This document shows, piece after piece, positions 17,938 to 26,170 of a DNA stretch of 64,000 nucleotides. The stretch covers positions 248,001 to 312,000 of the forward strand of contig NZ_CANLRG010000004.1 of NCBI RefSeq assembly GCF_947493565.1, in the 5' to 3' direction. The notes beneath the pieces were generated by a model. It saw only the letters and a program-made list of their open reading frames with translations, did not search any database and had not been told where the DNA came from. This DNA is from an uncultured Lutibacter sp. (lineage in GTDB: Bacteria > Bacteroidota > Bacteroidia > Flavobacteriales > Flavobacteriaceae). The position numbers and the translations under genes are program-made. Position 1 is the stretch's first letter, and each line of letters begins with the position of its first letter.

Positions 17938-18075
17938 AATTTTTAATCTTAATATCAGTTCAAAATTACGAATTTAACAATATATAAGCTAATTATTTTA
18001 ATTAAATAAATTTTTTAATTTTGGTTAAATTTTATTATTTACACAAAAAATCATTCATTATTTACAATCTTTTTG

Positions 18076-18083
18076 TATATTTG
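18076..18083 (+). promoter_or_regulatory. -7 element of the metK promoter
   Basis: TATATTTG matches TAnnTTTG and would start transcription near 18090, just before the SAM-II aptamer at 18097. I see no clear -33 TTTG at the expected distance. Confidence 0.6.
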
Positions 18084-18096
18084 CAGTCTAAAATTT

Positions 18097-18146
18097 AAGA
18101 GGAAGGATTTGAACTGATTGCAACCTCGTAAAAAAATGCTAAAGCA
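18097..18146 (+). ncRNA. SAM-II-type riboswitch ahead of metK
   Basis: The leader contains the SAM-II landmarks: P1 GAGG (18099-18102) with CCTC (18124-18127), the loop GATTTGAACTGATTGCAA between them, and the 3' tail CGTAAAAAAATGCTAAAG whose GCTAAAG (18138-18144) forms the pseudoknot in known members. It should lower metK when SAM is high. The downstream 60 nt contain competing complements to two of its parts (see the alternative structure). Identification is by motif recall, not a covariance search. Confidence 0.82.
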
Positions 18147-18181
18147 GTAATTATTTACTTCCTTTAGCGACCAAAGCAATC
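18116..18181 (+). promoter_or_regulatory. Alternative hairpin competing with the SAM-II fold
   Basis: GCTAAAG (18138-18144, aptamer tail) is complementary to CTTTAGC (18162-18168), and GATTGC (18116-18121, aptamer loop) to GCAATC (18176-18181). The two helices are nested, so they can form together as one extended hairpin, and both use bases needed for the aptamer. This is a plausible ligand-free state. It ends 36 nt before the metK ATG and has no U-run, which argues against simple termination. Confidence 0.6.
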
Positions 18182-18217
18182 CACAAATTCTTGTTATAAT
18201 TAAAATAAATTAAAATT

Positions 18218-19474
18218 ATGTCATATTTATTTACATCAGAATCTGTTTCAGAAGGACATCCTGATAAAGTTGCAGATCAAATATCAGATGCTTTAATTGA
18301 TAATTTTTTAGCATTTGATGAAAATTCTAAAGTAGCTTGTGAAACATTAGTAACTACAGGGCAAGTAGTTTTAGCTGGAGAGGTAAAATCTAAAACCTAT
18401 TTAGATGTTCAAAAAATTGCAAGAGATGTGATTAATAAAATTGGATATACCAAAAGCGAATATATGTTTGATGGCAATTCTTGTGGTGTTTTTTCTGCCA
18501 TTCATGAACAATCACAAGACATCAATCAAGGAGTTGACAGAGCCTCTAAAGAAGAACAAGGTGCTGGTGATCAAGGAATGATGTTTGGTTATGCCACTAA
18601 AGAAACTGAAAATTACATGCCTTTAGCCTTAGATTTAAGTCATAAAATTTTACAGGAATTAGCCTTATTAAGAAGAGAAAACAAAGACATTACTTACTTA
18701 CGCCCTGATTCTAAAAGTCAAGTAACTATTGAATACACAGATGACAATGTACCTTTTAGAATTAAAGATATAGTTGTTTCTACACAACATGATGATTTTG
18801 GTCCTACTGATGAAGCCATGTTAGCAAAAATAAAGGAAGATGTTATTCACATTTTAATTCCTCGAGTAATTGAAAAATTACCAAACGATATTAAAGCACT
18901 ATTTAATAATAATATTGTATATCATGTCAATCCTACAGGAAAATTTGTTATTGGAGGTCCACATGGAGATACAGGCTTAACTGGGCGAAAAATTATTGTT
19001 GACACCTACGGAGGAAAAGGAGCTCATGGTGGAGGTGCTTTTTCTGGAAAAGATCCAAGTAAAGTAGATAGAAGTGCTGCATATGCAACTCGCCATATCG
19101 CAAAAAATATTGTAGCAGCTGGTGTAGCTGATGAAATTTTAATTCAAGTTTCTTATGCCATTGGTGTTGTTGAACCTATGGGTATTTATGTAAATACTTA
19201 TGGCTCTGCAAATATTGATAAATCAGATGGAGAAATTGCTGAAATAATAACACAGCTATTTGATATGAGACCTGCTGCTATTGAAGATCGATTAAAATTA
19301 CGCCAACCTATGTATTTAGAAACAGCTGCTTATGGTCATATGGGAAGAGAAAACACTACCATTTCTAAAACTTTTGAAAATGTTGATGGATCTAAAAAAA
19401 CAATTGATGTAGAGTTATTCACTTGGGAAAAACTAGATTATATAGATCGTATAAAGAAAGCTTTCGGGTTATAA
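18218..19474 (+). CDS. metK: S-adenosylmethionine synthetase
   Basis: 418 aa; makes SAM from methionine and ATP. Family motifs [19 protein letters not shown] (15-33 region), [33 protein letters not shown] and [19 protein letters not shown] (quoted in short pieces) are all intact. The product is the ligand of the riboswitches around it, closing the regulatory loop of the whole locus. Its leader holds a SAM-II-type aptamer. A strong hairpin terminator follows. Confidence 0.97.
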   Translation: MSYLFTSESVSEGHPDKVADQISDALIDNFLAFDENSKVACETLVTTGQVVLAGEVKSKTYLDVQKIARDVINKIGYTKSEYMFDGNSCGVFSAIHEQSQDINQGVDRASKEEQGAGDQGMMFGYATKETENYMPLALDLSHKILQELALLRRENKDITYLRPDSKSQVTIEYTDDNVPFRIKDIVVSTQHDDFGPTDEAMLAKIKEDVIHILIPRVIEKLPNDIKALFNNNIVYHVNPTGKFVIGGPHGDTGLTGRKIIVDTYGGKGAHGGGAFSGKDPSKVDRSAAYATRHIAKNIVAAGVADEILIQVSYAIGVVEPMGIYVNTYGSANIDKSDGEIAEIITQLFDMRPAAIEDRLKLRQPMYLETAAYGHMGRENTTISKTFENVDGSKKTIDVELFTWEKLDYIDRIKKAFGL

Positions 19475-19492
19475 TTTTTTAATAACCATGAT

Positions 19493-19528
19493 AAAAAAGA
19501 CTGTATAAACGTTTATGCAGTCTTTTTT
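19493..19528 (+). terminator. Terminator after metK
   Basis: Stem AAAAAAGACTG with CAGTCTTTTTT enclosing a further ATAAAC/GTTTAT helix, followed by Us; symmetric enough to act on both strands. Confidence 0.8.
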
Positions 19529-19655
19529 ATTTTATTTAATTACTATTTTAAGCTTCATTAATTTAATAATCAACTAATTTGTAAATTTATTTTTAAGAAA
19601 TTAATAAATCTTTAACTTTCCACAAATTAGAAGCTCTTAAAGTAAAATTGTTTGC

Positions 19656-19663
19656 TATTTTTG
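19656..19663 (+). promoter_or_regulatory. -7 element upstream of the CBM48-like gene
   Basis: TATTTTTG fits TAnnTTTG and is 23 nt before the ATG at 19687. No convincing -33 element. Confidence 0.5.
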
Positions 19664-19686
19664 CCTCCTAATAAACATAAAAAATT

Positions 19687-19983
19687 ATGGCTATAAAAAA
19701 ACAATACTTAAAAAGTAAACCTATTTGTAAAGTTACATTTACAGTTCCTGCTGAAGATGCTAAAGAAGTTGCTGTTGTTGGAGATTTTAACAATTGGAAT
19801 GCTAAAAATTCTAATTTAAAAAAATTAAAAAATGGCACTTTTAAGGGTGTTTTAGATTTAGAAAAAGATAACACTTATGAATTTAGATACCTTGTTGATG
19901 GAAACTACATTAACGACGAACAGGCCGATAGTTATAAGTGGAATGATTTTGCAAATACAGAAAACGGTGTATTAAACTTATAA
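19687..19983 (+). CDS. Isoamylase early-set / AMPK-type glycogen-binding domain protein
   Basis: 98 aa, a single beta-sandwich domain: VTFTVPAEDAKEVAVVGDFNNWN followed by LKKLKNGTFKGVLDLEKDNTYEFRYLVDG (read in parts). GDFNNWN and the YEFRYLVDG strand are typical of carbohydrate-binding module 48 domains that bind glycogen or starch. No catalytic domain or signal peptide, so it is cytosolic and probably binds glycan or acts as an adaptor. It stands alone between two terminators. Confidence 0.85.
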   Translation: MAIKKQYLKSKPICKVTFTVPAEDAKEVAVVGDFNNWNAKNSNLKKLKNGTFKGVLDLEKDNTYEFRYLVDGNYINDEQADSYKWNDFANTENGVLNL

Positions 19984-20003
19984 TTTTACACATTTTTTTA
20001 TAA

Positions 20004-20039
20004 AAAAAGCACTTTTACATCTAGGTAAAAGTGCTTTTT
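20004..20039. terminator. Bidirectional terminator between convergent genes
   Basis: AAAAAGCACTTTTAC (20004-20018) pairs perfectly with GTAAAAGTGCTTTTT (20025-20039) around a 6-nt loop; A and T flanks serve both the CBM48-like gene and the hemerythrin gene. Confidence 0.88.
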
Positions 20040-20060
20040 GAGTTTTATAAAATTAGTTGT

Positions 20061-20513
20061 TTACTTCCAAAACACATCGTTAAGGTTGTCTATAAATTTT
20101 TCATTTGTATGAAATTTTTTAATGGTCGCTAATTGTTCTTTTGTAGCTACATTTTGAATTTCATTAAATAAAACTCGCTCTTCAAATCTGATATGTTCTT
20201 TTAGCTTTACATGTAATTGTTGAAGTACTTTATCAATTTCAAAATTCTTTTCAAAGAGAGTTAACAACGTTTTATGTTCCTCCATAGCTCTAATTACTAG
20301 TGGATGCTCACTTCCTAAAACTGGAAACATGTATTTTTCTTCTAACAGAAAATGAGTTACAATATGATTTTTATAAAACCAATCAACATATGCTTTTATT
20401 CTTTCCAAAGCTATTTCTTTTGACAGTCCCACTTTAATTTTCCAACAAAGTAATAATGCCTGATGATGATCTTTTGAAAATTCTTGCAAAGAACTATGCC
20501 TCTTAATTGCCAT
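20061..20513 (-). CDS. Hemerythrin-like domain protein
   Basis: 150 aa four-helix bundle. Iron ligand candidates are H16/H17 (DHHQALL), H54 and E58 (THFLLEEK), H80 (EEHKTLL), H107 and E111 (EHIRFEE), matching the hemerythrin HHE spacing. It probably carries a di-iron site for oxygen, NO or redox sensing, or iron handling in the cytoplasm. It follows a cupin gene by 12 bp and should share its transcript. No further domain shows which of these roles applies. Confidence 0.88.
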   Translation of the reverse strand: MAIKRHSSLQEFSKDHHQALLLCWKIKVGLSKEIALERIKAYVDWFYKNHIVTHFLLEEKYMFPVLGSEHPLVIRAMEEHKTLLTLFEKNFEIDKVLQQLHVKLKEHIRFEERVLFNEIQNVATKEQLATIKKFHTNEKFIDNLNDVFWK

Positions 20514-20525
20514 CTGAAAGTTCCT

Positions 20526-20858
20526 TTATTTTTGTTTTAGCATGGTTAACACCATTTTAAACTTTTCAACAGCTTTTAATGCATGTGGAACATTTGCTGG
20601 CATAATAATAGCTTCATTTGCTTCTAATACATTTGAAATGCCATTAATAACAATATCCGCTTTGCCATCTACAATATAAACTAAAGCATCAAACGGAGTG
20701 GTATGCTCACTTAACCCTTCTCCTTTATCAAATGCAAAAAGTGAAATATTCCCTGTCTCTTTTTTTAGAATATGTTTACTCACAACTGCTTTTTCGTTAT
20801 AATGAATACTTTTATTAAAAGAAAATTTAACCCCTTTTTCAAACTCGTTACTTGCCAT
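20526..20858 (-). CDS. Cupin-domain protein
   Basis: 110 aa single-domain cupin: GEGLSEHTTPFDALVYIVDGKADI (one His of the first cupin motif), then AIIMPANVPHALKAVEKFKMVL with the second motif His. Metal-binding is likely but the substrate is unknown. It is the first gene of a two-gene unit with the hemerythrin-like gene, suggesting a shared oxygen- or iron-related job. Confidence 0.85.
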   Translation of the reverse strand: MASNEFEKGVKFSFNKSIHYNEKAVVSKHILKKETGNISLFAFDKGEGLSEHTTPFDALVYIVDGKADIVINGISNVLEANEAIIMPANVPHALKAVEKFKMVLTMLKQK

Positions 20859-20924
20859 ATTTTAATTTTTATTTTGGTTAAATTTAAGTATTAATATTAA
20901 AACTTTTATTGGCTTTCAATAAAA

Positions 20925-20958
20925 AAATCCTAACTAACCTACCTAATTAGAATTTTTA
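20925..20958 (-). terminator. Terminator after the outer-membrane beta-barrel gene
   Basis: Minus strand stem AAATTCTAATTA/TTAGTTAGGATTT with one mismatch and one G-U pair, followed by seven Us, about 37-70 nt past the stop of the receptor gene. Confidence 0.6.
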
Positions 20959-20994
20959 TTTGAAAATTAACTTTATAATTAGTTAAAAACTAAA

Positions 20995-23682
20995 CTATAA
21001 ATTATACTTCACAGAAAACATCCAAAGTCTTGGCTGAATAAAATACAATGATGTTGAATTACTATCTGAAATCTCATGATAACTATCAGTATTCATTGAG
21101 GTGTTATTAGTTAAATTATTTGCTGAAATTTTAAATTCCCACTTACTATCTTTTTGCTGATAGTATAAATTAGCATTTAAAAATGAGTAGTTATTTTTAG
21201 TTTCGCTACTTAAATTTTCAAAAGTATTTTTATATTTATAATAACTGTAATCTGCTGTTAAAATAAAGTTCTTCAAAAATCCAACTTCCATATTAGCAAA
21301 AGGTCTATCTGTTACACTGTTCGATTTTGAATAATTTGAAAATGATTTTTGATATCCTAATTCAAAATTTGGAGCGGTTTTAAATTTAGTAGCTATACTA
21401 CCTTGATAGCTATGTGATAAAGATTTTGATTTTATTAAATCGTTATTTACTATATTATTGTATGTTGAATTTGAAATGTTAGCCGAAAAATTAGTTTTCA
21501 ATTTGCTATATGTTTTTCCATATCTAAAAAAAGCTGACAATGTTTCATCTGCCAAATTTGAATTTACCGGATAAGAAACCCTATCAATACCCACCAACTC
21601 AGTATTATTTTTTATGCCATTCTCTTTTTTGGTATAATTAACAGAAGCATTTATGTTAGTAAATGAAAACATACTAAAACTAAAATAACTTAATGAGTAT
21701 TTATGATACAAGGCACTTTCAAGCTCTTTATTACCTCTTGTTAAAGAGTTGTAATTACTAAGAAAATAACCTTCAGAAATATTATCTATATCTGAAAATT
21801 GAGTTGACATAGAATAGTTAAACCTTAAGCTTTCAGATGACTTAAATTGCAAATTTGCATAAACATCAGGTAAAAGTTTTGTTGTATTGCTTTTATTTAC
21901 AACCCCTAATTGAGTATCTTTTGTAGTATACTGATGTAAACTTACACCTGGATTGAAAGTAAAAATCCCTGAAACCATTTTATAATGTAACCCTAAAAAA
22001 ATATCTGAAAAATTATAATCAACGTCATTGTTTAAAAGTGAGTCTTCAAAATCTAACTTGCTTCCATTTTCTAAATTTTGAGATATCTTAGAATTCAAAT
22101 TTTGCTTGCTAAACGTAGTTCCAAAAGAAATATTTACATTACTTTTTGGCGTTAGTAAATAATAATAGTCAAACTTAGCGTCAAATTTATTTGTGGTTAA
22201 TTTTTTATTTTGAACAAGATCAAAAATATAATTTCCATCTTGTTCACCTTCAGTTGGAATTATCAAAAAAGGTTGTGTAGTTGCCATTGAATTATACAAA
22301 GGTTTATCCTTTTGAAATAAATGCTGCATTTCAGCTGCAAAAATATTTTTATCATCAATTGTGTAGTATATATTAAAATTTTGATTTATTGAAAATGGTT
22401 TTTCTTCTTTGTAAGTATCTGCATTTCTGCTTGTGGAAGTAACATCTTGTAACTCTGTTTGTTCTGAAATTTTTCCAAATACATCATAATCTACATGAAC
22501 ATTGGTGTTAGGCTTATAAGTAGTGCTAAATTTCAACATCCCTAATTTGCTTTCTTGCATTGCTTGGTTTGAAGATTCTTCAGTTAAGTTTAACTTATTA
22601 TAAACTGTATTAGACTGAGTTAACATAGCTGTTTCTGAATTATTAACAATAGCAAAACCGTTAAAATCTAGTGTTTTTTTAGGTGATAAACCAAAATTTA
22701 AAGCACCAAATTTTGAAGTTATTTCCTGTGCTCTATTATTTTGTGTGGTCATAAAACCCAAACCACCAGATGAAATATTAAAACTTGTCCCACTGTCTCT
22801 CATAGCGCCACGCAAGCCTCCTGTAAACCTAAAATAATCTCTCATTGTAAATGGTGCCTCACCAATATTATTAAAGTCAGCTAGTAGGTTAACACTTTTA
22901 TTTGGACTATAATAAAATAATTTAGGCTTGGCAATATATTTTTCTTCATTTCCAATACCCGCATTTACTTCTCCAAACCAAAACTTATCCTTTCCTTTTT
23001 TTAATTTTATGTTTAAAGCAATATTATCTTCATTATTTGTTACACCACGCATACCAGCAACTTCATTATAGTTTTTTAAAACTTGTACTTTATCAATAGC
23101 ATTGGCTGGAATATTTTGAGTTGCCAACTTAGAATCTCCATCAAAAAAAGGCTTTCCTTCTACTAAAACTTTTTGAACTTTTTTCCCTTCAACCTCTACT
23201 TCTCCATTTTCATCAACCTCTACACCTGGTAGTTTTTTAAGCACATCTTCCAATTTTTTTTCTTTCCCTGTTGTAAATGAATCTGAATTATAAACTATGG
23301 TATCTCCAATAATTTTAACTGGCATTTCATAGGTGATATCTACTTGATTTAAAGACTCATTTGTTTCAGATAAAATTATATTTTTAATTAAATTTTTATT
23401 GGAATTATTGGTAATCACCTCTACACTTTTGGTTTCAAACCCCAAATAACTTATCCTTAAGGTATAAGCTTCATTTTCCTCTAAACTCAGTTTATAGTTC
23501 CCTTTTGTATCGGTTATTGAGTAGGATTGTAAAAATTGAGTACCTTTTTTAAACGCGATAACGTTGGCCATTTCTAAAGGATTTCCTAAACTATCTTTTA
23601 CAGCTCCTTCAAGTTTAATATTTTGAGAAAAAATTAAAAAAGGAATTAATGTGAAAAGAACTAAAAATAGTATTTTCTTCAT
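20995..23682 (-). CDS. TonB-receptor-like outer-membrane beta-barrel protein with carboxypeptidase-regulatory domain
   Basis: 895 aa. Signal peptide MKKILFLVLFTLIPFLIFSQ, then a CarboxypepD_reg-like beta-sandwich (LEGAVKDSLGNPLEMANVIAF, to ~105), a plug-like domain (PGVEVDENGEVEVEGKKVQKVLVEG, cited in part) and a long barrel ending in LWMFSVKYNL. It probably imports or senses a ligand at the outer membrane; substrate unknown. The longest frame begins with TTG at 23706; the ATG at 23682 directly starts the signal peptide and is preferred. It follows the GLPGLI gene by 27 bp, an arrangement I know from other flavobacteria. Confidence 0.88.
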   Translation of the reverse strand: MKKILFLVLFTLIPFLIFSQNIKLEGAVKDSLGNPLEMANVIAFKKGTQFLQSYSITDTKGNYKLSLEENEAYTLRISYLGFETKSVEVITNNSNKNLIKNIILSETNESLNQVDITYEMPVKIIGDTIVYNSDSFTTGKEKKLEDVLKKLPGVEVDENGEVEVEGKKVQKVLVEGKPFFDGDSKLATQNIPANAIDKVQVLKNYNEVAGMRGVTNNEDNIALNIKLKKGKDKFWFGEVNAGIGNEEKYIAKPKLFYYSPNKSVNLLADFNNIGEAPFTMRDYFRFTGGLRGAMRDSGTSFNISSGGLGFMTTQNNRAQEITSKFGALNFGLSPKKTLDFNGFAIVNNSETAMLTQSNTVYNKLNLTEESSNQAMQESKLGMLKFSTTYKPNTNVHVDYDVFGKISEQTELQDVTSTSRNADTYKEEKPFSINQNFNIYYTIDDKNIFAAEMQHLFQKDKPLYNSMATTQPFLIIPTEGEQDGNYIFDLVQNKKLTTNKFDAKFDYYYLLTPKSNVNISFGTTFSKQNLNSKISQNLENGSKLDFEDSLLNNDVDYNFSDIFLGLHYKMVSGIFTFNPGVSLHQYTTKDTQLGVVNKSNTTKLLPDVYANLQFKSSESLRFNYSMSTQFSDIDNISEGYFLSNYNSLTRGNKELESALYHKYSLSYFSFSMFSFTNINASVNYTKKENGIKNNTELVGIDRVSYPVNSNLADETLSAFFRYGKTYSKLKTNFSANISNSTYNNIVNNDLIKSKSLSHSYQGSIATKFKTAPNFELGYQKSFSNYSKSNSVTDRPFANMEVGFLKNFILTADYSYYKYKNTFENLSSETKNNYSFLNANLYYQQKDSKWEFKISANNLTNNTSMNTDSYHEISDSNSTSLYFIQPRLWMFSVKYNL

Positions 23683-23709
23683 GGTAAATATTATTTTAAG
23701 CCTCAATTA

Positions 23710-24570
23710 TTAACCTCTAATTCTAAAATGAGTATTCCCACTTTTTTGCCGTTCATTTCTAAATCTTTCTTGCATTTCCTTCATTTTTTGAGCAATGATT
23801 TCATCATATTCTTTTTGAGAGACTTCTTTTCCTTTTGTTGGTTCTGAAATTTCAATTTTTTCTTTTGGATTGATTACTATTTTTGTGCATAAAATATTAG
23901 TATTACCATAATTTATTTCTAATATCAACCCTGGCAAACCCCAAAAATCTCCAGGGCCATGGCTTACAGGTATATCCATTGCATACCAAGCAGTTACAAT
24001 AGCTTGCTCCATTTTAGGAGCTTCTTCATTTTCTTCTTTATCTTGATCAGAAGCATTTCTTCTTCCAAATCTAATTTCTCTTCTTGCAGGAATTTCAATA
24101 ACCGTTGTTGCTTTAAAACATAGGTTTTGCCCAATCATTTTGGTTTCTTGCTCCAACTTCCAATCGTAAGTCTTTAATTGATCTTTAATTAAAAAGTTTT
24201 TACCACTAAATTCATTTTCTTTAGCAGAAGTTTTTGTTTGTGAATTTTTATAATAATCTCCTGATGCGCCACCACCTAACATCATAAAACGCATACCTCC
24301 TCTAGCTCCAGAAGCTTGATCTAGTTTTTGTTCTTCTTTGTAAATAGATGCTGATTTATCGAATGTTAACACAAATGTTTTTTCTAATTGATTTTTCATT
24401 CGCTCTTTAATCATTTTTATCCTATCAGCTGGAATTCCAGACCCTTCCAAATCAATATTAATAGACGATTTTGTTTGATAAGTTGCCTTGCCTTGAAACT
24501 CTTGAGCTTTTAAATTAACTGCAACTAATAATAATATAAACGAACTGTATTTAAAAAAGGTGTTTTTCAT
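23710..24570 (-). CDS. GLPGLI-family protein
   Basis: 286 aa exported protein (hydrophobic N terminus YSSFILLLVAVNLKAQ). The namesake motif is seen in GPGDFWGLPGLILEINYG, preceded by ITAWYAMDIPVSHGP-like sequence typical of the family (here VTAWYAMDIPVSHGPG). The middle is Arg-, Glu- and Lys-rich. Molecular function of the family is not established; it is usually next to an outer-membrane receptor, as here. A -7 element TATATTTG lies at 24610-24603, and three TTAA repeats sit just upstream, at about -35 to -64 of the predicted start. Confidence 0.88.
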   Translation of the reverse strand: MKNTFFKYSSFILLLVAVNLKAQEFQGKATYQTKSSINIDLEGSGIPADRIKMIKERMKNQLEKTFVLTFDKSASIYKEEQKLDQASGARGGMRFMMLGGGASGDYYKNSQTKTSAKENEFSGKNFLIKDQLKTYDWKLEQETKMIGQNLCFKATTVIEIPARREIRFGRRNASDQDKEENEEAPKMEQAIVTAWYAMDIPVSHGPGDFWGLPGLILEINYGNTNILCTKIVINPKEKIEISEPTKGKEVSQKEYDEIIAQKMKEMQERFRNERQKSGNTHFRIRG

Positions 24571-24602
24571 TTTTAATGATGTTTAAATATTTAATTCAGA
24601 CA

Positions 24603-24610
24603 CAAATATA
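24603..24610 (-). promoter_or_regulatory. -7 element of the GLPGLI/receptor operon
   Basis: Minus strand TATATTTG, start expected near 24596, about 26 nt before the GLPGLI ATG. The -33 position carries no TTTG, consistent with a promoter that needs an activator at the adjacent repeats. Confidence 0.6.
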
Positions 24611-24630
24611 TCTTGTAACAATTTAAATAA

Positions 24631-24660
24631 CAGTTAACTAATGTTAACTACTGTTAATCA
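24631..24660. promoter_or_regulatory. Three tandem 10-bp TTAA repeats, probable response-regulator operator
   Basis: The 30 bases read as three consecutive decamers: CAGTTAACTA, ATGTTAACTA, CTGTTAATCA. Direct repeats with one-helix-turn spacing are how OmpR/PhoB-family regulators bind. The site lies between the divergent GLPGLI/receptor operon and the kinase/regulator operon, immediately upstream of both promoters. The link to the regulator encoded here is inference. Confidence 0.65.
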
Positions 24661-24685
24661 ATTCGGATAATACAATTTATGTATT

Positions 24686-24693
24686 TACCTTTG
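24686..24693 (+). promoter_or_regulatory. -7 element of the kinase/regulator operon
   Basis: TACCTTTG fits TAnnTTTG. It ends 4 nt before the kinase ATG at 24698, so transcription would start at or within the start codon, giving a leaderless message if this promoter is used. Confidence 0.5.
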
Positions 24694-24697
24694 AGGT

Positions 24698-26170
24698 ATG
24701 GACAAAAAAAATTACAAATGGGTTGTGTATTTTATTGGTATTACCATACTTACCACCATTGCAGTTCAAGTTTATTGGAATTATCGCGAATATCAAATAA
24801 ACAAACAAAACCTAATAAGCAAAGTGCAGCTGAGTTTAGATAATTCGGTTGAAACTTATTTTGCCAATTTAACTAAGTCAGGTATTATTACTTTTACTTC
24901 TTCAGACTCTATCAATTCTAAAGAAAAAATTGATACTATTATTGTGAGTACACACTCTAGATATGGATTTAGAAGAAAAATTGACAGCACACTACAAAAC
25001 ATAGCAAAACAAGAAAGTAAAAAGCCTCTTTTATTAAAGAGCCCAAGAAATAATCCTTATCCTTTTTTTACGGCAAATGATGCTTTCCCTAAAAATATAG
25101 ATAGTTTAATATCAAAAGTATTTATTTCAATATCGCGCGACACACTTGATTTGGAAAAATTAGATACATATATAGTTGAAGAGTTTAACAGAAATAACAT
25201 CAATGTTCGTTATGCTCTAAAATATAACTATGCACAAAGAATAAGTAGAGATAGTTCAAAAAATAAAATTATCACCTATAAATTAGATAATTTCCCAAAA
25301 AAATATTTAAAAACAATCTCTAAATCTACCTACTTACCACATAGAAGCTCCCTTGAATTATTTTTCACTAATGAAACAGCCATTCTTTTAAAAAGTTCAT
25401 TTATAAGTATTTTTCTTTCACTTTTACTCTCTATTTGCATCATTTCAAGCTTAATTTATTTATTAAAAACTATTTACAAACAAAAACAGCTAGCAGAAAT
25501 TAAAAATGACCTAATCAGCAATATTACGCATGAGTTTAAAACTCCTATAGCAACAATTGCCACCGCTTTAGAAGCTATGAAAAGTTTTAACGCTTTAGAT
25601 GACAAAATTAAGTCTGAAAAATACATTGCTATGGCCACTAACCAAGTAAATAAGTTAGATTTAATGGTTGAAAAAATATTAGAAAACGCCACTTTAAATC
25701 AAGAAGAACTAAGTTTAAAAAAAGAGGCTATACATATTAATCAACTCATTGAAACTACTATTGAAAAATACCAATTAATTACCCCTGAAAAAACCTTTAA
25801 TTTTAAACCTTCTAACAAAAATCCTATCGTGAAATTAGATAAATTTCATTTTGAAAATGCTTTAGGAAATATTATAGATAATGCTATAAAATATGGTGGA
25901 AATAGAATAACAATAGAAGTTTTTTCTGAATTAAATAATACCCAAATATTAATTAAAGATAATGGTAATGGCATTCATAAAAATCAAAAAGATAAAGTTT
26001 TTGAACAATTTTATAGAATTCCTACAGGTGATACACACAATGTAAAAGGTTTTGGAATTGGCTTATATTACACCAAAAAAATAATTGAAAAACACAAAGG
26101 AAGTATTAACATTATTTATGATAAAAGCAATACAACTTTGTTTAAAATTGAACTCCCAAATAATGGATAA
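24698..26170 (+). CDS. Membrane sensor histidine kinase
   Basis: 490 aa. Membrane helices at about 9-28 and 234-257 enclose a ~200-residue periplasmic sensor region with no domain I recognise. The HisKA box SNITHEFKTPIATI puts the phospho-acceptor at His278; ATPase motifs follow: NALGNIIDNAIKYG (N), DNGNGIHKNQKDKVFEQFYR (G1/F, quoted to 20) and GFGIGLYYTKKIIEKH (G2). No HAMP domain is visible. The response-regulator start overlaps its stop by 8 bp. The divergent outer-membrane operon is the likely target of the pair. Confidence 0.93.
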   Translation: MDKKNYKWVVYFIGITILTTIAVQVYWNYREYQINKQNLISKVQLSLDNSVETYFANLTKSGIITFTSSDSINSKEKIDTIIVSTHSRYGFRRKIDSTLQNIAKQESKKPLLLKSPRNNPYPFFTANDAFPKNIDSLISKVFISISRDTLDLEKLDTYIVEEFNRNNINVRYALKYNYAQRISRDSSKNKIITYKLDNFPKKYLKTISKSTYLPHRSSLELFFTNETAILLKSSFISIFLSLLLSICIISSLIYLLKTIYKQKQLAEIKNDLISNITHEFKTPIATIATALEAMKSFNALDDKIKSEKYIAMATNQVNKLDLMVEKILENATLNQEELSLKKEAIHINQLIETTIEKYQLITPEKTFNFKPSNKNPIVKLDKFHFENALGNIIDNAIKYGGNRITIEVFSELNNTQILIKDNGNGIHKNQKDKVFEQFYRIPTGDTHNVKGFGIGLYYTKKIIEKHKGSINIIYDKSNTTLFKIELPNNG

